Translations under genes and position numbers: made by a program
In this document: positions 8,211 to 16,410 of the stretch, one piece after another
Numbering within the stretch: position 1 is the stretch's first letter
Layout of the letters: each line of letters opens with the position of its first letter
Notes under the pieces: model-generated
What the model was told of the DNA's origin: nothing
Databases searched by the model: none
Seen by the model: only the letters and a program-made list of their open reading frames with translations
Source of the DNA: Peptoniphilaceae bacterium
Lineage (GTDB): Bacteria; Bacillota; Clostridia; Tissierellales; Peptoniphilaceae
NCBI GenBank assembly: GCA_022769085.1
Contig: JALEKO010000045.1
Span: 1 to 34,480 of the forward strand
Reading direction: 5' to 3'
Length of the DNA stretch: 34,480 nucleotides

Positions 8211-9236
8211 TTATTTTTTCTTAATTCTTTTTCTTGTATCTATTGCAACTGCAATAATTATAAGAGCCCCTTTAATAATCAATTGTATATTTGAACTTAA
8301 ACCTATATAAATTAGACCATAATTGATTACTTGAAGAATAATTGAACCTAGTACTATTCCTGGAATTGTACCAATACCTCCAGAAAATGAAACTCCACCA
8401 ATTAAACAGGCTTCAATAGCATCCAAATCGTAGTTTGTTCCTGTTGTAGATGTAACTGAACCTATTCTTGGTCCTTCTAAAAATCCTGATATTCCATACA
8501 TAATTCCAGATAAAAGGAAAACAAGCATTATTGTTCTTTTAATAGAAATACCAGAAACTTCTGCAGCTTCCATATTTCCTCCAACGGCAAACATGTTTTT
8601 TCCTAAAACTGTTTTATTCCAAATAAACCACATTACTACAGTTGCTATAGCAGCATATATTAATAAGTAAGGTAATTTGTAACTTGTTCCAGGTATTGGA
8701 ATTCCACCCATTACCAAAGATGTATAACTATCTTTAAAAACCCCAATAGGTTGAGCTCCCCAAGGAGATGATGCTATATACATTTGTAATAAACCATAAA
8801 CTATAAGTTGAGTACCAAGTGATGCAATAAATGCATGTAAATTTAAATAAGCTACTCCAAAGCCATTTATAAGACCACATATTCCACCAATAATGATAGC
8901 TGCTAATAAACCTACAATAATTGGAATTTCTCCCATGTTAGGGAAAAATTTCTGAGCATATGTTGCAGCCTGTAATAAAGAACCTGCAACTGCAGCACTC
9001 ATACCTACAATACGACCAGCTGAAAGGTCAGTACCTGCCAAAATTAACAAACCACCAGTTCCAAGAGCAATAAATAGCCTTGTGGATGTTTGTGTTAAAA
9101 TATTTAAAAAATTTGTAATGTTAAGGAAACTAGGATCAATTAATATAATTCCTAGTATTAAAACAAAAAGTATTATAATTAAGAGATTATTAATTATAAG
9201 TTCTTTTATATTAGTTTTCTGTTTTACTTCGCTCAT
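8211..9236 (-). CDS. mglC: Galactose/methyl-galactoside ABC transporter permease
   Basis: A 341-residue membrane permease of the BPD-transp-2 (ribose/galactose) family, forming the sugar channel of the Mgl importer. From memory it follows E. coli MglC closely: NILTQTSTRLFIALGTGGLLILAGTDLSAGR, INGFGVAYLNLHAFIASLGT, LGKNMFAVGGNMEAAEVSGI, and the cytoplasmic coupling region EACLIGGVSFSGGIGTIPG. About ten hydrophobic helices are present, with a basic tail. The ATG is 8 nt downstream of the mglA stop. It is the third gene of mglB-mglA-mglC and is followed by a clear terminator. Confidence 0.94.
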   Translation of the reverse strand: MSEVKQKTNIKELIINNLLIIILFVLILGIILIDPSFLNITNFLNILTQTSTRLFIALGTGGLLILAGTDLSAGRIVGMSAAVAGSLLQAATYAQKFFPNMGEIPIIVGLLAAIIIGGICGLINGFGVAYLNLHAFIASLGTQLIVYGLLQMYIASSPWGAQPIGVFKDSYTSLVMGGIPIPGTSYKLPYLLIYAAIATVVMWFIWNKTVLGKNMFAVGGNMEAAEVSGISIKRTIMLVFLLSGIMYGISGFLEGPRIGSVTSTTGTNYDLDAIEACLIGGVSFSGGIGTIPGIVLGSIILQVINYGLIYIGLSSNIQLIIKGALIIIAVAIDTRKRIKKK

Positions 9237-9244
9237 AATTACTC

Positions 9245-10738
9245 CTATACGTATTTAGCCTGTAAGGCCATGATTTTTTCTTGAGTTAAATTTTCATCAT
9301 TTTCAGCTTCTCCAGCAATTCTTCCATTACTCATTACTATAATTCTATTACAAATTCCCATAAGTTCTGTCATTTCGCTAGATATAACAATTACACCTTT
9401 GCCTTCTTTAGCAAGTTTTATAATAAGTTCATATATTTCATATTTTGCACCTACATCAATTCCTCTTGTAGGTTCATCTAAAAGAAGTACTTTAGGTGAA
9501 GTTAGAAGCCATCTTCCTATTATAACTTTCTGTTGATTACCACCTGATAAGTTTGAAATTTTTGCTTTTTGATTTGGGGTTTTTACCTTCATTGAATCTA
9601 TTACAGTTTTACTATCTTTTATCATTCCCTTTTTATCAATTACTTTTTTTGTTTCATAAGCACTTAAATTAGCAATTGTGGAATTAAAAGTAATATCTGA
9701 ATCTGGAAATATTCCAGTAAGTCTTCTTTCTTCTGTAACAAGTGCAAATCCATTCTTTTTGGCTGCTTCAGGATTAGAATTTTCAATTTTTTTACCTTCT
9801 AAAATAATATCTCCTGATAATTTCTCTCTTAGCCCAAAAATAGTTTCTACCAATTCAGTTCTTCTTGCCCCAACTAAACCAGCTATTCCAAGTATTTCTC
9901 CCTTTCTAAGTGTGAAACTTGCATCATGAACAGTTGGTCCATATTTACCAGTTAAATTTTTAACTTCAAGAAGTACATCTCCTCTGAAGTCATGTCTCTC
10001 TGGAAATTGCATAGTCATTTCTCTACCAACCATGGAACTTATAATCTTTTCACTAGTTAAATTTTTTGTATCTTCTGTACTAATATAAGTTCCATCTCTT
10101 AAAATTGTGACTCTATCAGTAATATTTAAAATTTCTTCTATTTTATGAGAAATATATATAATTCCAACGCCTCTATCTCTGAGGGTATTCATAATTGAAA
10201 AAAGTTTTTCAACTTCTTTTTCAGTTAAAGAAGAAGTAGGCTCATCTAAAACAAGTATTTTTGCATTATAAGAAACAGCTTTTGCAATTTCTATTAACTG
10301 TCTTTCTGCAACAGATTTTGTTTCCATTATATCTTTTGGATTAAAATCAAGACCAAGATTATCAAAAACATCTTGACAAAATTTATACATAGCTTTATGG
10401 TCAACAAGACCATGTTTTGTAGGAACTCTTCCCATCATTAGATTTTCTGCAATGGATCTTTTCATAACTTGATTTAGTTCTTGATGAACCATAGCTACAC
10501 CATTATCTAGAGCATCTTTAGAATTTTTAAAATTTACTGTTTTTCCTTCAATTTTAATTTCACCCTGATCTTTTTCGTAGATACCAAAAAGGCATTTCAT
10601 AAGTGTAGACTTTCCTGCTCCGTTTTCGCCCATTAAAGCATGTACTTCACCTTTTCGAAGGTCAAAATTTACGCCATTTAAAGCTCTTACCCCAGGAAAT
10701 TCTTTAACTATGCCTCTCATTTCTAATAAATCAGACAT
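9245..10738 (-). CDS. mglA: Galactose/methyl-galactoside ABC transporter ATPase
   Basis: A 497-residue double ATPase that powers the Mgl importer. The first domain has Walker A GENGAGKST (about residue 38), VAERQLIEIAKAVS as its signature region and Walker B ILVLDEPTSSL. The second domain has a degenerate Walker A (GLVGARRTE, without the usual GKS/T), signature LSGGNQQKVIIGRWL and Walker B VLLLDEPTRGIDVGAKYEI. An intact first and altered second P-loop is normal for sugar ATPases of the MglA/RbsA type. The start ATG follows AGAGGTGAT. A terminator-like hairpin separates it from mglB and probably lowers its expression relative to the binding protein. Confidence 0.95.
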   Translation of the reverse strand: MSDLLEMRGIVKEFPGVRALNGVNFDLRKGEVHALMGENGAGKSTLMKCLFGIYEKDQGEIKIEGKTVNFKNSKDALDNGVAMVHQELNQVMKRSIAENLMMGRVPTKHGLVDHKAMYKFCQDVFDNLGLDFNPKDIMETKSVAERQLIEIAKAVSYNAKILVLDEPTSSLTEKEVEKLFSIMNTLRDRGVGIIYISHKIEEILNITDRVTILRDGTYISTEDTKNLTSEKIISSMVGREMTMQFPERHDFRGDVLLEVKNLTGKYGPTVHDASFTLRKGEILGIAGLVGARRTELVETIFGLREKLSGDIILEGKKIENSNPEAAKKNGFALVTEERRLTGIFPDSDITFNSTIANLSAYETKKVIDKKGMIKDSKTVIDSMKVKTPNQKAKISNLSGGNQQKVIIGRWLLTSPKVLLLDEPTRGIDVGAKYEIYELIIKLAKEGKGVIVISSEMTELMGICNRIIVMSNGRIAGEAENDENLTQEKIMALQAKYV

Positions 10739-10757
10739 ATATCACCTCTTAAAAAAG

Positions 10758-10784
10758 GGCTGTCACAAAAAATTTGCAACAGCC
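10758..10784 (-). terminator. Attenuating hairpin between mglB and mglA
   Basis: Arms GGCTGTTGC and GTGACAGCC with a T-rich loop, followed on the minus strand by CTTTTTT and then directly by the mglA ribosome site. Partial termination here would yield more binding protein than ATPase, as is common in ABC import operons. Confidence 0.75.
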
Positions 10785-10794
10785 AAAATAAAAA

Positions 10795-11898
10795 TTATTT
10801 ACCGTCATAAATCTGATAAGGAATTCTTATAGAAACACCATCATCTGCTAATTTCAAATCAGTTGAATCTATCCAATCTTTACCGTTGATCTTATTTTTA
10901 ATTGCTGCAAGACTACCTTTAGCCATTCCATCAGCATCCTGAAGAACTGTACCAAACATTGTTCCTTTTGCAATTGCTTCTTTTGCTTGTTCTGTTGCAT
11001 CAACTCCAACAACTGGAATTACAGTAGCACCATCTTCTCCTGTATTATATCCTACAGCTTGTAATGCGGTAATTGCTCCAATTGCCATTCCGTCGTTGTT
11101 TGCAATTACAACGTCCAAATCTTTGTCAAAAGTTTGTAACCAACTATCCATAGCTGTTTTAGCTTTTTCTGTTTCCCATTGTGCATCCTGTAATGCCAAT
11201 TCGTTTGTTTTAATTCCTGCATCTTCTAATGTTTTTACTGAATATTCAGTTCTAGCTTGAGCTTCAGGATTATCAACTCCTCCATTGAGCATTACATAAT
11301 CTAAAACGCCATTTCCATTTCTATCTATTTCTTCAGATTTTTCATTCCAAAGTTTTGATAACATTTCACCTTGCATAACTCCTGCATCAGCTGCATTTGT
11401 TCCTACAAACAAAAATTCATCAGTTTTATCACCAATTGACTCTGACATATCTCTGTTAAAGAATACAGTAGGAATATTTTTTGCTTCAATTGTTGAAATA
11501 GCTGTAGGTGCAGCTTTTACGTCAACAATATTTAGAAGAATTCCGTCAACTCCCTGTGCTAAAACGTTGTTAATTTGATCAGTTTGTGTTCCCATGTCTC
11601 CACCAGCATCTTGGAAACTTAATTCTACATCAGGATCTGCTTCATCAAGTTTTTCTAATGCTTGTCTTACTGTAGCTATATAAGTATCGTCAGCTTTGTA
11701 TAAAAGAACTGCAATCTTTTTTGCACCTTCTTTATTTTCTGTAGTAGCTGTTTCAGTACTTGTAGCTGTAACACTTGCTTTGTCTGCACTTGTAGCATTG
11801 TTTCCTGCAGGTGTATTTCCTGCACCACCTGAACATGCTGTAAAAGCAAAAGACATTGCTAATGTCATTAATCCTGCAACAAATTTTTTAGATTTCAT
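10795..11898 (-). CDS. mglB: Galactose/glucose-binding lipoprotein of the Mgl importer
   Basis: A 367-residue extracytoplasmic binding protein that captures D-galactose or D-glucose. It begins with a lipoprotein signal, KKFVAGLMTLAMSFAFTAC, with lipobox F-T-A-C, then a flexible Thr/Ala/Ser linker to about residue 58. The periplasmic-binding fold follows: KKIAVLLYKADDTYIATVRQ, GVDGILLNIVDVKAA, IPTVFFNRDM, DVVIANNDGMAIGA and VPVVGVDATEQA. An EF-hand-like loop DRNGNGVLD with a later Glu in NPEAQAR reproduces the calcium site of E. coli MglB, which supports the sugar assignment. The ATG follows GGGAGG. Upstream lies a near-consensus promoter with a palindrome and a cre-like site. It is the first gene of the mgl operon. 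Confidence 0.94.
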   Translation of the reverse strand: MKSKKFVAGLMTLAMSFAFTACSGGAGNTPAGNNATSADKASVTATSTETATTENKEGAKKIAVLLYKADDTYIATVRQALEKLDEADPDVELSFQDAGGDMGTQTDQINNVLAQGVDGILLNIVDVKAAPTAISTIEAKNIPTVFFNRDMSESIGDKTDEFLFVGTNAADAGVMQGEMLSKLWNEKSEEIDRNGNGVLDYVMLNGGVDNPEAQARTEYSVKTLEDAGIKTNELALQDAQWETEKAKTAMDSWLQTFDKDLDVVIANNDGMAIGAITALQAVGYNTGEDGATVIPVVGVDATEQAKEAIAKGTMFGTVLQDADGMAKGSLAAIKNKINGKDWIDSTDLKLADDGVSIRIPYQIYDGK

Positions 11899-11952
11899 AT
11901 TACCTCCCTAAACAATTATTTGTTGTAAAATGTTCGTTTTCTTTTATAATTG

Positions 11953-11969
11953 TTATACTAATAGTATAA
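11953..11969. promoter_or_regulatory. Palindrome over -10 and start site of mglB, candidate operator
   Basis: TTATACTA-A-TAGTATAA is a perfect 8+1+8 palindrome covering the -10 box to about +3. The position suits a repressor. Part of the symmetry comes from the -10 box itself, so chance cannot be excluded. Confidence 0.45.
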
Positions 11970-11991
11970 ATTAATATTTATAATTTGTCAA
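11963..11991 (-). promoter_or_regulatory. mglB promoter (TTGACA-17-TATACT)
   Basis: On the minus strand, -35 TTGACA at 11991-11986 and -10 TATACT at 11968-11963 are separated by 17 bp, close to the sigma-A consensus. The expected start site is near 11956, giving a leader of about 58 nt before the mglB ATG. Confidence 0.85.
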
Positions 11992-12000
11992 GCGTTTGCA
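11986..12000 (-). promoter_or_regulatory. cre/LacI-family-like operator overlapping the mglB -35
   Basis: On the minus strand, TGCAAACGCTTGACA contains the AAACGCTT core of LacI/GalR/CcpA-type operators with a central CG, and overlaps the -35 hexamer. One half (TGCAAAC) fits the CcpA cre consensus; the other deviates at two positions. Catabolite control or a GalR-type repressor is plausible. Confidence 0.4.
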
Positions 12001-12285
12001 GTTGATTATTTTATTGAAAATAAGCTAAATTTTTAAAAAAATAATCATATTTATTTTGTAAAAAAATGGTAAAAATTAGTTATGTAAAAATAGTTTCTAA
12101 ATGATTTATATATAATTGATGTAAAAGAATATATAAAATAAAATTTTTTATATTAGAAGAATAATAATGAGAATAAATTTTGAGATTAATTTAAAATTTT
12201 ATTAAAATATAATGTACTGAATAATAGAAGAAATAAAAATTTTTTAATAATTTATTCATTGTTAAATAATATAAGAATAATATAT

Positions 12286-12327
12286 TTTTTCCCAAAAAAT
12301 CATTTCCATATGACTTTTTGGGAAAAA
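12286..12327 (-). terminator. Inverted repeat after the amidohydrolase gene, probable operon end
   Basis: 18-nt arms at 12286-12303 and 12310-12327 with a 6-nt loop. The CCCAAAAA/GGG core has one imperfect position, which is a G-U wobble in minus-strand RNA but a mismatch in plus-strand RNA. This suggests it acts on the minus-strand operon. There is no T-run outside the stem, so termination efficiency is uncertain. Confidence 0.5.
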
Positions 12328-12419
12328 TAGCATACTATACATTATAATATAAAAAGATAATATTTATTTTCATATACTATTTTTAAGCTATAATTAATTA
12401 TATAAATAAACTTTTTATA

Positions 12420-13580
12420 TTAGTTATTTTTATTTAAAATTTCCATACCGCCTTGAATTACCTGATATACATATTTAAGAGCATCTATATTATCTAAAGG
12501 ATTTTTATCTAAAACAACAAAATCTGCTTTTTTATTGATATCTATAGATCCTAAATCATCTCTTCTTAATATTTTTGCTGCATTTACTGTAATTCCCTTT
12601 AATACATCTATATTTTCAGCACCTAATTCATGAATATATTTGGCTTCTTTTGACAATCCAGCATGTAATCCATCAGTTCCAATTCCAAAATTTATACCAG
12701 CTTTTATTGCTTTTGAAAGGCATTTTTTTATTTTTTCTTTTTCTTGCATACTTTCTTCATAATTCTTTGGGGAAAATTTTAATAAAATATCATCATTTAA
12801 TCCATAACTAGGTGTAAATACCACCCATGTTTTTGTATCTTTTACTCTTTGAATTTGCTCATCATTAATATAATAAACATGTTCGAGTGTCGTAATACCA
12901 GCATCAATACTTCTATCTAGAGCTATTCCACCAGAAACATGAATAGCTGTAGGAATATTTACACTATTTGCTTCTTCTACAACAGCTTGCATTTCTTTTA
13001 AAGTTAAATAAGCTGGTATATTATCATCTTTATTTATCACACCAGTTGTGAATAATTTAAGGAAATCAGCCCCTCTTCTAATATTTTCTCTGGATTGCTT
13101 TCTAAATTCTTGTTCACCTACAAATGGCATACCAACATAACCATGCCCATGCAAACTTCTCATACCTATACCACATACTGTTAATCTTGGTCCTATTACT
13201 CTTCCTTCATTTTGAGCACTTTTAAATGCAATATCTATATAATACTTATCACCCATACATCTAGAAGCGGTCACCCCTGACTCAAGGTCATCTTTCATTG
13301 TTTTAATTGCTCTAATTGAATGTTCTACCTCTGGATCATTCATCTTTTCTAAATGATTTTCTAATCTTGCATCAAGAGCAAGATGATTATGACAATCTAT
13401 CATTCCTGGCATTATAATTTTTTCATTATAATTTAATACTTCATAGTTTGTATTATCAGAATTGAAATTTTCTATTATATCAATAATTTTATCATTTTCA
13501 ATAACTAGACCAATGTCTTTCTTTAATTCAAGATTTTCACCTACTAAAACATTATTAGATGTAATAATTTTTTTTGTCAT
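12420..13580 (-). CDS. Amidohydrolase-superfamily metal-dependent hydrolase
   Basis: A 386-residue TIM-barrel hydrolase of the imidazolonepropionase/Xaa-Pro-dipeptidase-like branch. Metal and active-site residues are visible in order: His64-x-His66 in IDCHNHLALD, Lys175 in DFLKLFTTG (possible carboxylated bridging lysine), His214 in IHVSGG, His234 in TLEHVYY and Asp303 in GTDGLH. N- and C-terminal strands form the usual beta-sandwich (GSIDINKKADFVVLDKNPL). The family cleaves C-N or C-O bonds in cyclic amides, peptides and lactones; the substrate is unknown. It is last in the acid-sugar operon and overlaps the permease stop (TAATG). It might open a lactone or cleave an acyl or amide conjugate to release the acid sugar, but this is inference. 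Confidence 0.82.
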   Translation of the reverse strand: MTKKIITSNNVLVGENLELKKDIGLVIENDKIIDIIENFNSDNTNYEVLNYNEKIIMPGMIDCHNHLALDARLENHLEKMNDPEVEHSIRAIKTMKDDLESGVTASRCMGDKYYIDIAFKSAQNEGRVIGPRLTVCGIGMRSLHGHGYVGMPFVGEQEFRKQSRENIRRGADFLKLFTTGVINKDDNIPAYLTLKEMQAVVEEANSVNIPTAIHVSGGIALDRSIDAGITTLEHVYYINDEQIQRVKDTKTWVVFTPSYGLNDDILLKFSPKNYEESMQEKEKIKKCLSKAIKAGINFGIGTDGLHAGLSKEAKYIHELGAENIDVLKGITVNAAKILRRDDLGSIDINKKADFVVLDKNPLDNIDALKYVYQVIQGGMEILNKNN

Positions 13581-14572
13581 TATTTTCCTTCCTTTTTAAT
13601 GAAAAATTTAGAATCATCTATTATATTTATTCTTTTATTTGATTTTTTTGCCTTTTTAGCAAAATATCCTGTTAAAATAGGAGTGACAATAGTTGTTATA
13701 ACTACAGAAGCTGCTACTTGTGCAGTTGCAACTGGAACTAAAGATTTTAAAGAAGGATCAGCCATTGCAACCGCTGCAGGAACTGCTATTGCATTCCCTC
13801 CTGTTGTCCCAATGGCCATTCCCATTGGATCTTTTTTTCCTCTAATCATACTATAAATATAGTATGTAAGTATACCAGTAAATACAAATGTAATAATTCC
13901 TAAAGCAATTCCACCTATACCAGCTTCTATAATTTGTTTTAAATTAATATTTGATCCAAATAAAAATCCATTAAACGGTAAAATCATTATCAATCCATTC
14001 TGTAAAATTTTTCTAAATTCTTCATCTAAATTACCTAGTATCATACCAATAAGTAATGGAATCAATGCTGCTATAAATGCAATGACAGGAATTTCCGCAA
14101 TGCCAGTCGTTCCCAATGCAATCATAGTTAAAAAAGGACCATCGTTTAACGATAAAATAGCAATAGCTCCTGGATCAGTTTTATCTCCAAATTCTTGTGC
14201 TAGTGCCGTATACATAGCACCATTTGAATTCGTCACCGCTGTAATAATAGCTAAAGGTCCTAATCCCAAAAATGCTTTATCTCCAAATATAAAAAACAAT
14301 CCCCATCCTATCAAAACACCAATTAAGAACTTTAACAAAGTTAAAAAAACACCTTTAACTAAAGGAACTCCTACTTCTTTAAAATTAATAGATGCTCCGC
14401 TACACAAAATAAATAATCCTACCATAGTTGGAGTCCCTGTTTTGAATAAAGCTGTGGTAAATCCACCTATTTCTAATATATTTGGTATAAAAGTATTGAT
14501 TAATGTACCAATGATTAATGGAATTACCATCATTCCACTTGGAAATTTTTTCATATACTCTACTAATTTCAT
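13580..14572 (-). CDS. 2-keto-3-deoxygluconate permease (KdgT) family transporter
   Basis: A 330-residue integral membrane protein with about ten helices. It matches the KdgT family, proton symporters for acid sugars such as 2-keto-3-deoxygluconate. Recognisable parts are MKKFPSGMMVIPLIIGTLINTF at the N-terminus, the LFKTGTPTMVGLFILCSGASI segment, GPLAIITAVTNSNGAMYTALAQEFGD and SLNDGPFLTMIALGTTG. Paralogues in this family import several acid sugars, so the substrate here is more likely the one consumed by the linked kinase and decarboxylase than 2-keto-3-deoxygluconate itself. No KDG kinase or aldolase is nearby. The gene lies 12 nt after otnC and overlaps the amidohydrolase start. Confidence 0.88.
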   Translation of the reverse strand: MKLVEYMKKFPSGMMVIPLIIGTLINTFIPNILEIGGFTTALFKTGTPTMVGLFILCSGASINFKEVGVPLVKGVFLTLLKFLIGVLIGWGLFFIFGDKAFLGLGPLAIITAVTNSNGAMYTALAQEFGDKTDPGAIAILSLNDGPFLTMIALGTTGIAEIPVIAFIAALIPLLIGMILGNLDEEFRKILQNGLIMILPFNGFLFGSNINLKQIIEAGIGGIALGIITFVFTGILTYYIYSMIRGKKDPMGMAIGTTGGNAIAVPAAVAMADPSLKSLVPVATAQVAASVVITTIVTPILTGYFAKKAKKSNKRINIIDDSKFFIKKEGK

Positions 14573-14584
14573 TAATTTTACCTC

Positions 14585-15160
14585 TTAATTATTGTTAAAA
14601 TGATTTAATAACCACGCATTATAAGATGCTTCTTCTATTTCTTCTAGCATATAAAAAGCTTCCATTAATGTTGGAGCACCTACTATAACACCGTGATTTT
14701 TTAGAATATATGCATTATATCCTTTTGTGCTTTCTTTCTTAAACATATCAAATAGTTCTTTGCTACCAGGTTTTGCGTATTTTACAAAACCTATTTTCCC
14801 AACTTTCATATTTAAATATGGAGTTGGAGTTTCAATCTTAAAATCGTTTTCATTATCATACACACATGACCAAAAAGTAGAAAATGTACTGTGCGTATGT
14901 ATAACTGCTTTTTTATTTTTATCAGAATCATACATGTACTTATGTAATGTTATTTCCTTGCTTGGTTTTACATTATTTATAACTTTATTTCCTTCCACTA
15001 TAGAAAAGCTATTTTCTTTTAAATTTCCAAAGCATGAACCTGTTTTTGTTATATATATTTTTTTATCTTTAATAAAACTTAAATTTGCTGTAGAGCCACT
15101 AACTTTGTTTCTATCAAATAATGATTTTGCAATCCATATAGCTTCATCAATCTTTTTCAT
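14585..15160 (-). CDS. otnC: Class II aldolase-fold decarboxylase, 3-oxo-tetronate 4-phosphate decarboxylase type
   Basis: A 191-residue protein of the class II aldolase/adducin family, related to L-fuculose-1-phosphate aldolase. Zinc-type histidines are visible at His88 and His90 (AVIHTHSTFSTF) and His156 (LKNHGVIVG); a conserved acidic residue sits in PSKEITLHKYMY. OtnC enzymes decarboxylate 3-oxo-tetronate 4-phosphate to dihydroxyacetone phosphate and CO2. Assignment to OtnC rather than a sugar aldolase rests on direct linkage to the OtnK-type kinase: the otnK stop and this ATG are adjacent (TAAATG), and the GGAG ribosome site is inside otnK. The protein is slightly shorter than typical OtnC (about 210). 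Confidence 0.85.
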   Translation of the reverse strand: MKKIDEAIWIAKSLFDRNKVSGSTANLSFIKDKKIYITKTGSCFGNLKENSFSIVEGNKVINNVKPSKEITLHKYMYDSDKNKKAVIHTHSTFSTFWSCVYDNENDFKIETPTPYLNMKVGKIGFVKYAKPGSKELFDMFKKESTKGYNAYILKNHGVIVGAPTLMEAFYMLEEIEEASYNAWLLNHFNNN

Positions 15161-16402
15161 TTAACTCTCCATTATTTCTATAGATCTGTTAAAAAAATCT
15201 TCTTGTCCAAAATTTCCAGATTTTAGTATTATCTGAAATTTGGTATTTTCTAGTGGTCTTAAAACTGGTACTCCAGAATCAACAAGTGCTGTTGATTTAT
15301 AAAATTCAAATGGCAAAGATTTTATGATGGCTCCTGATGTTTCGCCGCCTGCAACAACAATTTTTTTAATATCATTTTCATAAGCAAAAACAGCAATTTC
15401 TGAAAAAAATTCTTCAAGCTTATTTGCATTTATTTTTAATTCTTCAGTACTAATATTTTCATCTCTTGTGCTAAAAAACAATATATTTTCATTAGAATTT
15501 AAAATTATATTTTTAATTTTTTTTATATATTCTTCGTTTATATATTTTGCTTTTACTTCTATTGCATAGCCATTATTATCTATGAAATTCTTTATTTGTT
15601 TTTGTGTTTGATTTGACAAGCTTCCAGAAAATAAAATACTTTTGCCACTATTTTTTTCGTAAATTTCTACTTTTTTATTTTCTTTATTTTTAAATAAATA
15701 TTTATACCAATCTCTAATCAATACCGAACTTCCGCTTAGTATTTTTAAATTTCCAAAACTTTCAATTATATTTTCCCCATGTATATTTTTAAAATAATCA
15801 CTTATAATATAAAACTTATTATCTTTATCTATATTATTAACAAAAAAATTTATTGAATCTTTTCCTTTTTCTATTATTTTATAATTTAAAGAATATGATT
15901 TATATTTTGATTGAGCATCCATAAGTCTTGAAAGTTTAGCATCTTTCATTGGTGTAAGTGGATGGTTTGCCATTGACCCTTCATTTAATAAAACTCCATC
16001 TGCAAATAGATATCCATTAAATACTTCTCTGTTGTTATCGGGTAAAGCTGGTGAGATTATTGAATATTTCTGATTATATCTATCTATTAAATAATCCAAA
16101 ACTGGTCCTATATTTCCTTCTGATGTAGAATCAAATGTTGAACAATATTTATCATATATTTTAGTAACACCAATTTTCTCAAAGAAATCAATAGCATCTT
16201 TTACTTTAGATAGAGCTTTTTCTTTTGAAACAGTTCTAATTTTTAAAGCAATAACTACAACTTCTACTTCAAGTTTTGGAATGTGTTTTGGTATATCATT
16301 TACAAGTACACAACTAGCACCTGATTCTACTAAAAATGAACATACATCTGCAGCTCCTGTAAAATCATCAGCTATACATCCAATTAATTGTTTTTTTTCC
16401 AT
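15161..16402 (-). CDS. otnK: Four-carbon acid sugar kinase (DUF1537), 3-oxo-tetronate kinase type
   Basis: A 413-residue member of the two-domain DUF1537 kinase family, which phosphorylates acid sugars with ATP. The N-terminal substrate domain opens with IGCIADDFTGAADVCSFL (Asp12-Asp13), has KYCSTFDSTSEGNIGPV and the ISPALPDNNREVFNGYLF region. The C-terminal nucleotide domain has ILFSGSLSNQTQKQI and VVAGGETSGAIIKSL near residue 350. Known members phosphorylate 3-oxo-tetronates at C4 for the decarboxylase encoded next door; others act on related acid sugars, so the exact substrate is inferred from context. Length is normal. It begins 8 nt downstream of the oxidoreductase stop. Confidence 0.88.
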   Translation of the reverse strand: MEKKQLIGCIADDFTGAADVCSFLVESGASCVLVNDIPKHIPKLEVEVVVIALKIRTVSKEKALSKVKDAIDFFEKIGVTKIYDKYCSTFDSTSEGNIGPVLDYLIDRYNQKYSIISPALPDNNREVFNGYLFADGVLLNEGSMANHPLTPMKDAKLSRLMDAQSKYKSYSLNYKIIEKGKDSINFFVNNIDKDNKFYIISDYFKNIHGENIIESFGNLKILSGSSVLIRDWYKYLFKNKENKKVEIYEKNSGKSILFSGSLSNQTQKQIKNFIDNNGYAIEVKAKYINEEYIKKIKNIILNSNENILFFSTRDENISTEELKINANKLEEFFSEIAVFAYENDIKKIVVAGGETSGAIIKSLPFEFYKSTALVDSGVPVLRPLENTKFQIILKSGNFGQEDFFNRSIEIMES

Positions 16403-16410
16403 AAATCTCC

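Larger units (their letters stand above)
11899..12419. other. 521-nt gap: mglB promoter region and a distal inverted repeat
   Basis: The part next to mglB holds the promoter, palindrome and cre-like site listed separately. The far end has the inverted repeat at 12286-12327 downstream of the amidohydrolase gene. Between about 12015 and 12280 the sequence is very AT-rich and no gene or RNA is recognisable on either strand. Confidence 0.7.

Noticed and set aside
12286-12327. Insertion-sequence terminal repeat
   Set aside because: The arms form one compact hairpin downstream of an operon, with no transposase or target duplication nearby.
14082-14588. 168-residue plus-strand frame opposite the KdgT-type permease
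   Set aside because: It is antisense to a clear membrane transporter; its apparent hydrophobicity is a mirror of the real frame and no ribosome site was seen.
14727-15164. 145-residue plus-strand frame opposite otnC
   Set aside because: Antisense shadow of a gene with intact catalytic histidines.
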